DNA of 64,000 bases from Pseudomonas sp. R76 (GTDB taxonomy: Bacteria; Pseudomonadota; Gammaproteobacteria; Pseudomonadales; Pseudomonadaceae): contig NZ_CP019428.1 of NCBI RefSeq assembly GCF_009834565.1, forward strand, positions 3,348,001 to 3,412,000, in the 5' to 3' direction. Of this stretch, positions 26,395-34,529 are shown piece by piece (positions within the stretch are counted from its first letter, which is position 1; each line of letters starts with the position of its first letter). The translations under genes were made by a program, and so were the position numbers. The notes under the pieces were generated by a model, which saw nothing but the letters and a program-made list of their open reading frames with translations, had not been told where the DNA came from and ran no database searches.

Positions 26395-26871
26395 ATGCAA
26401 CGTAAGTCCCTTGTCAGCGACGAATGCCCCATCGCCCGTAGCCTTGAGCGCGTAGGCGAGTGGTGGAGCATGTTGATCATGCGCGACGCCTTGCATGGCC
26501 TGCGCCGCTTCGATGAGTTCTCGCGCAGCCTGGGCATTGCGCCGAACATGTTGACGCGTCGTTTGAATGGCCTGGTCGAGGCCGGGATGCTTGAGCGCCG
26601 CGCCTACAGCGAGCGGCCGCCACGCTACGAATACGTGCCGACGCCCAAGGGCGAGGACTTTCGCATGGTGCTGATGGCGTTGGTGGCGTGGGGCAATCGG
26701 CATTACGCCGAAGAGGGCACCAGTGTCGAGGTGGTGGAGCGCGAGACGGGGCTGCCGGTGCAGCCGATGATGGCCACCGCCGCAGGCGCCTTGGTGGCGT
26801 TGGACGAGTGCGTGGTGCAGGCCGGTCCAGCCGCCAGCGCAGGCATGCGCCAACGGCTGAACCCGGCGTGA
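26395..26871 (+). CDS. HxlR-family transcriptional regulator
   Basis: This 158-residue protein has a DUF24/HxlR winged helix. CPIARSLERVGEWWSMLIMRDAL carries the conserved N-terminal Cys (C12) that senses oxidants or aldehydes in relatives. FDEFSRSLGIAPNMLTRRLNGLVEAGMLERR and YEYVPTPKG follow. The ATG at 26395 follows CAGGAACCGCC. It is divergent from the FabF-like gene and likely regulates it. Its stop abuts the stop of the convergent porin gene. Confidence 0.9.
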   Translation: MQRKSLVSDECPIARSLERVGEWWSMLIMRDALHGLRRFDEFSRSLGIAPNMLTRRLNGLVEAGMLERRAYSERPPRYEYVPTPKGEDFRMVLMALVAWGNRHYAEEGTSVEVVERETGLPVQPMMATAAGALVALDECVVQAGPAASAGMRQRLNPA

Positions 26872-28194
26872 TTACAGCAGGGTGAACGGGTAGTCGACGA
26901 TCAGCCGCAGCTCGTTCAACTTGCCATCGCGCTGGTCGGCGTTCGACGACACCATCGCGTCACGCACGCGCAGCGACAGGTTTTTCGCCGGGCCGCTTTG
27001 CAACACGTATTTGGCTTCCACATCGGTCTCGTGGTGGTCGCCATCGGCACCGTAGTCGCCGACATAGGCGCTGTTGGCCGGGGTGTGGGTGCCGTTGATG
27101 TCCGAGCCGTTGACGTAGCGGGTCATGAAGCTCAAGCCCGGCACGCCATAGCTGGCCATGTTCAGGTCATAGCGAATGCCCCAGGACTGTTCGCCCGGGC
27201 CGTTGAAGTCGCCCCACTGAATCGAGTTGGCCAGCAACACCGAGTCGCCGCCTTCGCCCGCGCCGTTGTTGCCGGTGCCGATGTAGTCGAACGGCGTATC
27301 GCCATGCACTTTCTGGAACGACAGCGTCAAGGTGTGGGCCGCCAGGAACGAGTAGGCCGCCGCCACCGAATAGGTGGTGTTGTTGATCGCCCCGGCCTTG
27401 GCGCTGCCGGTGTCAAGGGTGCGGTACAGGTTGCCGTCCAGCGCCAGTGACTGGTCATGGCCCAGCGGCAACACGTAGTTGAGGTTGGTGTAGTACTGGC
27501 GCCAGATATCTTCCAGTTCACCGGCGTACAGGGTCGCGCTCAATGACGGCGTGAAGGTGTATTTGCCGCCGATGAAACTCGCGCTGTTGGCCGCGACGTT
27601 GGCGTAGGTGGCGTAGATATCGTGGTCATGGTTGCTGGTCATGCCGCTGTTGGTGCTGGTGAAGTGCCCGGCTTCCAGGTCCAGGCCGGCGATTTCGCTG
27701 CTGGTCAGGTCAAAGCCGGTGGCGGTCTGCGGCAAAATACGCGTGCCGCCGGTGGCGAAGACCGGGGCGGTTGGCTGCATGTCCCCGAATTTCAGCTCGG
27801 TCTTGGAGACCTTGATTTTCACCGCCGCGCCCACTGAGCCGTAGCCGTTTTCCGGGTCGCCATGGCGGTCGGTCGGCAGGTCGCCGGTGCCGGCATCGGC
27901 GTGGGTAGCGTCCAGTTTCATCGCGCCATAGGCGTAGGCGTCCACGCCAAAACCAATGGTGCCCTGGGTAAAGCCCGAGGCGTAATTGAGCATCGCGCCT
28001 TGGGTCCAGTCGCGATTGTCAGCCTTGCCGCTTTGACGGTCGCGGTCGAAGTAATAGTTGCGCAACAGTCCGGTCACGCTGCTGCCCTCGATAAAGCCTT
28101 TGGAATCGGCCTGGTCGGTGACGGACTCGGCCAACGCCATTTGGCTGACGCTGGCGCACACCGCCAGTGTTAACAGGCTCCACTGTTTGATCAT
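26872..28194 (-). CDS. OprD-family outer-membrane porin
   Basis: This 440-residue protein has a signal peptide (MIKQWSLLTLAVCASVSQMALA). The OprD-family start follows (GFIEGSSVTGLLRNYYFDRD), then the signature YASGFTQGTIGFGVDAYAYGAMKLD, SKTELKFGDMQPTAPVFATGGTRILPQT, and a C-terminal beta strand ending in an aromatic/leucine (VDYPFTLL). It would form an 18-strand substrate-specific channel. No neighbouring transport gene identifies the substrate. Confidence 0.92.
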   Translation of the reverse strand: MIKQWSLLTLAVCASVSQMALAESVTDQADSKGFIEGSSVTGLLRNYYFDRDRQSGKADNRDWTQGAMLNYASGFTQGTIGFGVDAYAYGAMKLDATHADAGTGDLPTDRHGDPENGYGSVGAAVKIKVSKTELKFGDMQPTAPVFATGGTRILPQTATGFDLTSSEIAGLDLEAGHFTSTNSGMTSNHDHDIYATYANVAANSASFIGGKYTFTPSLSATLYAGELEDIWRQYYTNLNYVLPLGHDQSLALDGNLYRTLDTGSAKAGAINNTTYSVAAAYSFLAAHTLTLSFQKVHGDTPFDYIGTGNNGAGEGGDSVLLANSIQWGDFNGPGEQSWGIRYDLNMASYGVPGLSFMTRYVNGSDINGTHTPANSAYVGDYGADGDHHETDVEAKYVLQSGPAKNLSLRVRDAMVSSNADQRDGKLNELRLIVDYPFTLL

Positions 28195-28655
28195 GTTGTT
28201 ACTTCCCCGGAATAATTAACGCGTGCACGGAAACACCGCAATTGTTGAAATGGCGCAGCAGTTTTGTTGGCAGGGTTTTCAGTGAGCGTAATGCCGTTTT
28301 TATTGTGCTCGACGAGCTTGTCGAGGCTGATTTTTAGCATATTTTTCGCGGGCTGCAGCGCAGTTGCGGATTAAACTCGATTAATTAAACTTCACCTCTT
28401 TTAATGTTTCGCAGGTGTAGCGTGGGCAGGGTCTTAGCCGCTCTGCTTCGACAAAAACCTTTGGTTTGCCGCCGCAGGCTCTGCGGCGGATTTTTTAGAT
28501 TTAGTTAAATAAACGTATATAAATAGGTAAGCCTTTAAATTGCCATTAAGTAATGGCGATATGCTTCTGCTTGTCGCAATTATTTGTTTGTAACAAGACT
28601 GTTGCACTTGCCCGCCAATAATCCCGTCTCCCATGCCACATCAAGGAGACAGGTC
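28195..28655. other. AT-richer intergenic region
   Basis: This 461-bp stretch between the divergent porin (start 28194) and HrpK-like gene (start 28656) must hold both promoters. It contains a strong intrinsic terminator on the plus strand (28469-28496) and a weaker stem followed by T5 (28308-28335). No open frame with convincing codon use is present. No GGAACC/CCAC hrp box could be seen upstream of the HrpK-like gene. Confidence 0.5.
28469..28496 (+). terminator. Intrinsic terminator not attached to any visible upstream gene
   Basis: The arms CCGCCGCAG and CTGCGGCGG (9 bp, 3-nt loop) are followed by ATTTTTT. It points along the plus strand, where the only upstream gene within 1.5 kb runs the other way. 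It may therefore end a small RNA transcribed from about 28200-28440. Confidence 0.75.
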
Positions 28656-31265
28656 ATGCAGGTCAACCCGGTCGACAGCACACCCAAAGCGGGCGAAAAC
28701 GCCAACTGGAACAAGGCGGTGTCCAGGGCGGTAGACAATCAGCCCGGCGACAACCGCCTCGGGCCTGATACAAAACGGCCCCAAGGCGACTTTCGCAGCG
28801 CGCAGCAAATCATCGACGACAACCCCCTGCTGAAAAACCTGGGCAACCAGAGTGGCGTGAAAGACACATTGCGTGAGCGCGTGGGCGATTTCGAGCATGA
28901 CCCCGACGCGGCCTACCGCGCCAGCAGGGTGCTGGAGCACATCGAAAAGCTCGACGAAAACGGCAAACCCACGGTTAAACGCGCAGAGCTGAACGACGCC
29001 GGCAACGGCAAGGTCGGCGGGTTTACCAAAGGCGGTGATGCGCGCCACGGCACGGAAGCCGGGCGCCTGCAGGATTTTGGCAAATACGGCTGGGACACCC
29101 TCAAAGGCGAGCTACCCGTCACCCCACCCAAGGCCGCGCCCAAGGGCGACGCACCGTCCAATCATTTGCCACTGCCCGGCGAAGGGCGCCCGTTGGGCGA
29201 TACCCGCAGCGCGCAACAGATCATCGATGACAACCCCTTGCTGAAAAACCTCGGCAACCAGAGCGGGGTCAAGGACAAGCTGCGCGAGCGCGTCGGCGAT
29301 TTCGAGCACGACCCCGATGCCGCCTGGCGTGCGGCGCAGGTGCTCAACTATGTCGAAAACTACGACGAGACCGGCAAGCACATTGACGGTGGCAACGTCG
29401 GCAATGGTCGCATCGACGGTTTCACCAAAGACGGCGAAGCCCGCCACGGCACAGAAGCGGGGCGCCTGCAGGACTTCGGCAAATATGGCTACGACAACCT
29501 CAAGGGCCTGGATGGCAAAAGCGCCGACGACCAGATCAAAGACTTGAACGCCAAGGCCACCGAGGACGCGGTCAAGGCGGCCGGCGGTGACGCTTCCAAG
29601 GTCGGTGCCGACTATTTTGCCGGCGGCCACAGCAGCGCCAGCGGCGCGGACAAAACCGCGGCGATCATCCAACTATCCACGGGCCTGGCCAACTACAAGG
29701 CCGGTGCGGATGCGTTCGCGCACCAGGGGCCGGATGCCGCCAATGAGTGGTCGGGTGACGGCAAGTCGCCGGGCCAGCAGCGCGAAGATTTCATCAAGGA
29801 CGTGCAGAGCCGCATCGACACGCTCAGCAAAGACCCGGATGTGCAGCAGTTCCTCAACACCCAGGGCACCGAACAACTGCAGAAAACCGTCGCCGCCGAC
29901 CCGGCCCTGAAAGCCGAGATGGAGCGCCGCCTGCAGGCGTCATCGAGCACCGATGCGCTGGAAAGTGCCTTTGCGGTCAAGGGCGCCAGCACCACTGATG
30001 CGTTGTCGAGCTTTATCAAGTACCCGGACTTCTACGCCCAGGCGCTCGGCAAGCAACCCGACTACAAGAAAGCCCTGGAAAACGCCCCGCAGGCGATCAA
30101 GGACAAGGTCAAGGCCGAGTACGCCGACATCACCTCCGGCAAGCAAATCAACGACCTCATTGCCAGCGGCGTACCGGCAGACAAGGCGGTGATTCAATCC
30201 GGGGTAAACAAAGCCATCTTCGACGCGGTGCTCGACGACAAAACCGTGCAGGCGGGCAGCTCGAGCTTCAACGACGTCGCCGCCAAGCTCGGGCGCGAGG
30301 ACCTGCTTAAAGGCCAGTCCATCGACGACTTCTACCGTGGCCTCGGCGTGACCGGCGCCAATGACCCGCGCCTTGAGCAAGTGATCAACGACAACATCGC
30401 CGCGTTCACCGCGCCCGGCGAAGCACCGCCGAAAACCGCCGACATCATCAGCGGCATTCGTGCGGTGGAAGACGCCATGCGCGGCGGCGCCAAGTTCGAT
30501 GACGCGATCAAGAAAGTCCAAAGCAGTTGGGGCGGCAAGCTGCCCGCTGGAGTCAGCGCCACGTACAAAGCCGGGGTGATGCATGGCGTGTCTGGCGTGT
30601 TGCTGGCAGGCGCCATCGGCACGCGCATTGCCGGCGGCAAGGGCGGCAGCACCGCGCAAACGGTGGGGCAGTCGTTCCAGGCGGCCGGGCTGTTTATGGA
30701 AGGCGGCGCCAAGTTTGTCCAGGACCAGTTCGACCGCACCCAACAAGGCACCTACAAGTTTGATGCACCCAAGTATGTGAAAGACGTGGAGAACGTCGGC
30801 AAGAGCCTGGGCGGCGTAGCGGGCAACGTGTTGGGGCTGGTCACCGGGGCAATTTCGGCGAAGAACTCGGCGCAAAGTGGCGACAAGGTCGGGGCCGGCT
30901 TCCAGGGCACCTTTGCCGGGCTCAATGGCTTGTCAGCCGTGGCCGGTATGGTGGAAGTCGCGACCTACGTGGTGCCGCGCATTACCACCGTGGCCGCAGG
31001 CGTTGCGGAGGCGGCGGGCGTCATTGGTGGCGCGGCGGGTGCCTTGGCCGGTGCGGTGGGCGGAATCGCGGCCGTCGGCGGCTTGATCTACGCGATCATT
31101 GCCGACATCAAGGCCGACAATGCGCGCAAGAAACAGCAGGAGGATTGGTACAAAGGGCTCACCGATCAACTCAATGGCTTCGGCGTCACGCCGCCGCCAC
31201 TGGAGGTGATTATTGCGCCGAAAAATGGCTATGTGGACGTGGGTAATCCCAGCGCCAATTACTGA
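28656..31265 (+). CDS. Orphan HrpK-like (type III helper/effector) protein with duplicated N-terminal module
   Basis: This 869-residue protein starts at ATG 28656, preceded by AAGGAGACA. Two tandem modules (about residues 47-151 and 184-284) are nearly identical (RSAQQIIDDNPLLKNLGNQS, then RVGDFEHDPDAA, then HGTEAGRLQDFGKYG). Each holds an EF-hand-like loop, clearest as GNVGNGRIDGF. A long helical, hydrophilic middle follows, then glycine/alanine-rich hydrophobic segments (about 755-832) that could enter a membrane. There is no Sec signal peptide. The overall pattern resembles HrpK of plant-associated pseudomonads, a type III translocator. No secretion genes and no hrp box lie nearby. The family assignment is from memory of the repeat and could be wrong. 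Confidence 0.6.
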   Translation: MQVNPVDSTPKAGENANWNKAVSRAVDNQPGDNRLGPDTKRPQGDFRSAQQIIDDNPLLKNLGNQSGVKDTLRERVGDFEHDPDAAYRASRVLEHIEKLDENGKPTVKRAELNDAGNGKVGGFTKGGDARHGTEAGRLQDFGKYGWDTLKGELPVTPPKAAPKGDAPSNHLPLPGEGRPLGDTRSAQQIIDDNPLLKNLGNQSGVKDKLRERVGDFEHDPDAAWRAAQVLNYVENYDETGKHIDGGNVGNGRIDGFTKDGEARHGTEAGRLQDFGKYGYDNLKGLDGKSADDQIKDLNAKATEDAVKAAGGDASKVGADYFAGGHSSASGADKTAAIIQLSTGLANYKAGADAFAHQGPDAANEWSGDGKSPGQQREDFIKDVQSRIDTLSKDPDVQQFLNTQGTEQLQKTVAADPALKAEMERRLQASSSTDALESAFAVKGASTTDALSSFIKYPDFYAQALGKQPDYKKALENAPQAIKDKVKAEYADITSGKQINDLIASGVPADKAVIQSGVNKAIFDAVLDDKTVQAGSSSFNDVAAKLGREDLLKGQSIDDFYRGLGVTGANDPRLEQVINDNIAAFTAPGEAPPKTADIISGIRAVEDAMRGGAKFDDAIKKVQSSWGGKLPAGVSATYKAGVMHGVSGVLLAGAIGTRIAGGKGGSTAQTVGQSFQAAGLFMEGGAKFVQDQFDRTQQGTYKFDAPKYVKDVENVGKSLGGVAGNVLGLVTGAISAKNSAQSGDKVGAGFQGTFAGLNGLSAVAGMVEVATYVVPRITTVAAGVAEAAGVIGGAAGALAGAVGGIAAVGGLIYAIIADIKADNARKKQQEDWYKGLTDQLNGFGVTPPPLEVIIAPKNGYVDVGNPSANY

Positions 31266-31272
31266 CTGAGGT

Positions 31273-31298
31273 CGGCGGCCAGTCGGAACTGGCCGCCG
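31273..31298. terminator. Bidirectional hairpin between convergent genes
   Basis: CGGCGGCCAGT-CGGA-ACTGGCCGCCG has perfect 11-bp arms. It sits 7 nt after the HrpK-like stop and 12 nt from the stop of the convergent decarboxylase gene. No T-run is seen. Confidence 0.6.
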
Positions 31299-31310
31299 AT
31301 TGGCCGACGC

Positions 31311-32180
31311 TTACTCTTTCACGTCCATGAACTCTTCAGCCCAGGCCACGTAGCTTTCCGGCAGCGTGTAGGTATGCGTCAGTTCAGTCGCGCTCAGATT
31401 CGTGGTGCTGCTGGTCAGTTTGCGCTGGGCGCGCAGGCTGTCGTAAGTCGCTTTGATCGAGGCAAAGTAAGCGCCATGCCCGGCTACCACAATGCGCACA
31501 CCGAGGCTGGCCAGGCGTTCGCTGTCATTGAGCTGTGGGTTGCCGTAGGTCACCAGCATCAGCGGCACCGTAAGGTTTTCGGCGATCTGTTCAAGGTGGT
31601 CGAAGTCTTTGACACCGACCATGCAGATGCCATCGGCGCCGGCTTTTTCGTAGGCCTTGGTGCGCGCGATCACGTCTGCGGTCGGCAATACACCGGCGTT
31701 GGTGCGGGCGATGATCGACAGCTCAGGGTCGACCCGCGCTTCAAGGGCTGCCTTCACTTTGCCGATGCCTTCCTCGACGGAAATCAGGTCGGTGGACTTA
31801 CGCCCAAACTGGGCCGGCAGCAGCGTGTCTTCAATCGTCAGTGCCGCAACGCCAGCGCGCTCGAGCTCTTCAACGGTGCGCATCACGTTCAGCGCATTGC
31901 CGTAACCGTGGTCGGCGTCGGCAATAAACGGCAGCTGGGCGACCCGGCCGATGCGGGTGGCCTGTTCAACGAACTCACTCAGCGTGATCAAGGCAAAATC
32001 GGGTGCCGCCAGGACCTGCAACGATGCGACCGAGCCACCCAGGATGCCGACTTCGAAGCCCAGGTCAGCGGCGATACGCGCGGACATGGGGTCGAAGACG
32101 GAGGCGGTTTCAACGCAGATTTGTTTGGCAAGCAGTTCACGGAAGTTGCGGCGTAGCGCTGAGTGAGAAATCTTTGGCAT
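31311..32180 (-). CDS. Oxaloacetate decarboxylase, isocitrate lyase/PEP mutase superfamily
   Basis: This 289-residue TIM-barrel enzyme has the superfamily metal site in [26 protein letters not shown] and a substrate loop at [13 protein letters not shown]. It also contains SIIARTNAG, and VTYGNP near the C-terminal end of the barrel. The loop lacks the K-K-C-G-H signature of isocitrate lyase. Length and motifs match the Pseudomonas PA4872-type oxaloacetate decarboxylase. It has its own promoter gap of 133 bp and no clear operon partner. Confidence 0.82.
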   Translation of the reverse strand: MPKISHSALRRNFRELLAKQICVETASVFDPMSARIAADLGFEVGILGGSVASLQVLAAPDFALITLSEFVEQATRIGRVAQLPFIADADHGYGNALNVMRTVEELERAGVAALTIEDTLLPAQFGRKSTDLISVEEGIGKVKAALEARVDPELSIIARTNAGVLPTADVIARTKAYEKAGADGICMVGVKDFDHLEQIAENLTVPLMLVTYGNPQLNDSERLASLGVRIVVAGHGAYFASIKATYDSLRAQRKLTSSTTNLSATELTHTYTLPESYVAWAEEFMDVKE

Positions 32181-32313
32181 GTTCTTTCCTGGCTCTGGTC
32201 ATCGTCAAGTGACGATCAATGTCTATTCGTGGTGGCGCCAGATTACCACGCAGGCGAACGGGGGATTATGACGTTTGAGCATGAGGCAGGCCCCTAACTC
32301 ATGGATCTTCCGT

Positions 32314-33306
32314 TCACGGTTTGGGGATGGACGCGCGCAAGTGCCGTTCTATGAGCGCCAGCAACCGGCCGTTGTCCACGGTTTGTAGCACGTTAATCGG
32401 GCCGCCGGCAGGCGCCTCGATGCCCACATCCAGGCGCAGAGGTTGCTTGTAACGCCAGGTTTTACCGCGTGTACGACCTGCGCGCAGTTCAATATCGGCA
32501 AAATAGGCACTGGCGGTGGCGATGTCGGGGTCAAGCAGCCATGCGATGACCAGAGCGTCGTGGATCCAGCAACCGGACAGGCCACGGGAGGTCATCGAGT
32601 AATCGATCCAAGGGCGGAAGGTTTCGCAGACAAATGCAGCGAGTGGCGTGTCGATCTGTGCGATTCGGTCGAGGTCAGAGTGGGTCATCAGGGTCTGGGT
32701 GGTGACATCCAGCGGCACCAGGGTGATGTTTGCACCGCTGTTGAGGACTTGGTGGGCGGCTTCGGGATCGAAGCCGAAGTTGGTGTCCTTGATGTAGTCG
32801 TCCAAGCCAAACACGCCGCCCATGATCACAATTTGCCTGACGGCGGCGGTCATCTGCGGGTAGCGTTGCAGCGCTTGTGCAACGTTGGTCAAGGGGCCGA
32901 TTGCGACCAGGGTGATTTCCCCAGGGTTGGCACAAATCAACTGACCCATCGCGTCAGCCGCCTGCAACGCGGGGGCCTGGAATGCCGCGGGGGCGCGTAC
33001 GCCTTGCCATAAATGCGCGAGCTGGCGCTTTTGTACGCCATTGTCCAAGGCCTCGCGCCAGGGGGCGTCGGGTTCTTCCAAGGCCTGTGTGCTGCCCTGT
33101 ACCACCTGTATCGGTCGACCGACCCGGACCATCAAATCCTGGGCCACGTTGTAGCCTATGGCGCTGGGCGTGTTGCCCGCGACGGTGGTGACCAGTTCAA
33201 GGTTGAGCCCGGGGGCCGCCAATGCCAGCGCCAACGCCAGGCCGTCGTCAACGTTTGCGCCTGCAATCCCGTTGCCGGGGTCGCAATCAATAATTAAACG
33301 CTTCAT
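32314..33306 (-). CDS. Nucleoside hydrolase (IunH family)
   Basis: This 330-residue protein starts MKRLIIDCDPGNG. It has the family motifs IGPLTNVAQAL, VIMGGVFG and the C-terminal W-I-HDALVIA, the latter including a metal-binding Asp. The metal loop is unusual: the canonical DxDPGxDDA reads DCDPGNGIAGANVDDG, so extra residues are inserted before the DD pair. It would split a ribonucleoside into base and ribose. It starts 22 nt after the LacI regulator stop, so the two are probably cotranscribed. It shares a regulon with a porin and an MFS symporter upstream. Confidence 0.85.
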   Translation of the reverse strand: MKRLIIDCDPGNGIAGANVDDGLALALALAAPGLNLELVTTVAGNTPSAIGYNVAQDLMVRVGRPIQVVQGSTQALEEPDAPWREALDNGVQKRQLAHLWQGVRAPAAFQAPALQAADAMGQLICANPGEITLVAIGPLTNVAQALQRYPQMTAAVRQIVIMGGVFGLDDYIKDTNFGFDPEAAHQVLNSGANITLVPLDVTTQTLMTHSDLDRIAQIDTPLAAFVCETFRPWIDYSMTSRGLSGCWIHDALVIAWLLDPDIATASAYFADIELRAGRTRGKTWRYKQPLRLDVGIEAPAGGPINVLQTVDNGRLLALIERHLRASIPKP

Positions 33307-33328
33307 TTCACCTTCTTGTTTTCTTGTT

Positions 33329-34357
33329 TCAGGCGCACGGGGTGTTTGCCGCCGTGCATCCGCAGGATTCACCCAGCACCAGGCGATGGGAAAACTCTTG
33401 CAATTTCACCTCGCCGTCCCAGGTCAGCAGCATCGAAATGGCTGCCTTGGCCATTTCCTTGACTGGCTGGCACACGGTGGTCAGGGACGGGGTACAAAAC
33501 GCCGAGGCCTCGGTGCCGTTGAAGCACACCAGCGCGACATGCTCCGGCACCTTAAGGCCATGTTCCGACAGCGCCCGTACGCAACCGATGGCTTGCGCCT
33601 CGTTGGAACAGAACAGCGCGCGGGGAGGGCTGCCGTTCGCCAGCATGCGTTGAGTGGCGTCATAACCTCCCTGGCGGGTGTAGCTGGCAGGAAAAATCCT
33701 GTGCGGGTGCGCTTCAACCCCGGCGTCATTCAGTGCGTCGCGCCAGCCGTTGAGACGGTCCTGGGCGTTGAGCATTTGTGCATGGCCGCAGAGGATGCCA
33801 ACGTCGCGGTAACCATGGCTGAGCAGGTGCGCGGTGACTTGTCGGGCCGCGGCGCGTTCGTCGACTCGCAACATGTTGACGCGCAGCTCGGGGTCGACAC
33901 GGTCGAGCATGACAAACGGCGTGCCGCTGGACTGGATCAGTTCGATGTGAGGGTGACGGTCGACGCTGGTGTAGAACAGGCCGTCGACGCGCTGGCTGAG
34001 CAGGCTGTTGATCAGGCTCAATTCGCGTGTACGGCAATCGCCGGAATCCCCCAGCAGGATCACGAGCCCGTTATCCAGCGCCTCTTGTTGCAGCGCATGG
34101 GCAAAGGAGGCAATGAAGGTGTTGGAGATGTTCGGGACGATCAACCCGTAGGTCCTGGTCTTGCCCGATGCCAGGGCCTGGGCCACGCCGTTGGGGCGGT
34201 AGCCGGTGGCCTTGATGGCGTCCAGTACGCGTTGCCGGGTGGCTTTGGCCACTGGCCTGGGGCCGTTGTTGATCACATAGCTGACGACAGCCACCGAGGT
34301 ACCCGCTTCACGGGCGACGTCATCACGCGTGGCGCGGCTTGTGTGTTGTCTGGTCAA
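33329..34357 (-). CDS. LacI-family regulator of the nucleoside-hydrolase regulon
   Basis: This 342-residue protein has an N-terminal helix-turn-helix (TRDDVAREAGTSVAVVSYVINNGPRPVA) and a hinge at GVAQALASGKT. A periplasmic-binding-like effector domain follows, ending VLGESCGC. A near-perfect palindrome 30 nt upstream (34388-34407) shares its core with one upstream of the MFS gene (37440-37455), which points to autoregulation and control of uptake genes. The effector is probably a nucleoside, base or related sugar. Confidence 0.9.
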   Translation of the reverse strand: MTRQHTSRATRDDVAREAGTSVAVVSYVINNGPRPVAKATRQRVLDAIKATGYRPNGVAQALASGKTRTYGLIVPNISNTFIASFAHALQQEALDNGLVILLGDSGDCRTRELSLINSLLSQRVDGLFYTSVDRHPHIELIQSSGTPFVMLDRVDPELRVNMLRVDERAAARQVTAHLLSHGYRDVGILCGHAQMLNAQDRLNGWRDALNDAGVEAHPHRIFPASYTRQGGYDATQRMLANGSPPRALFCSNEAQAIGCVRALSEHGLKVPEHVALVCFNGTEASAFCTPSLTTVCQPVKEMAKAAISMLLTWDGEVKLQEFSHRLVLGESCGCTAANTPCA

Positions 34358-34387
34358 GGAACCTTCCCCAGCAGAGGGCTTGGCAAA

Positions 34388-34407
34388 GGGTCTACCCGCG
34401 TAGACCC
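34388..34407. promoter_or_regulatory. LacI operator upstream of the regulator gene
   Basis: GGGTCTAC-CCGC-GTAGACCC is an inverted repeat with perfect 8-bp arms, 30 nt upstream of the regulator start. The core TCTAC-N4-GTAGA is the same as at 37440-37455. Confidence 0.75.
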
Positions 34408-34529
34408 TGGGGTTAAAAAAATAGAAAAGGGGTGGCAGACACGGGGCAGCACCGACTTTTCATAAACGACATTATCCCTTCGGTTTTGTTGCAGTTTGAT
34501 GACCCGCGGCGTCTGCACCCGCGCACTTT

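Noticed and set aside
28195..28655. hrp box (GGAACC-N16-CCAC) for the HrpK-like gene
   Set aside because: The region was read for GGAAC followed by CCAC at the right spacing; the nearest match (CGGAAACACCG) does not fit.
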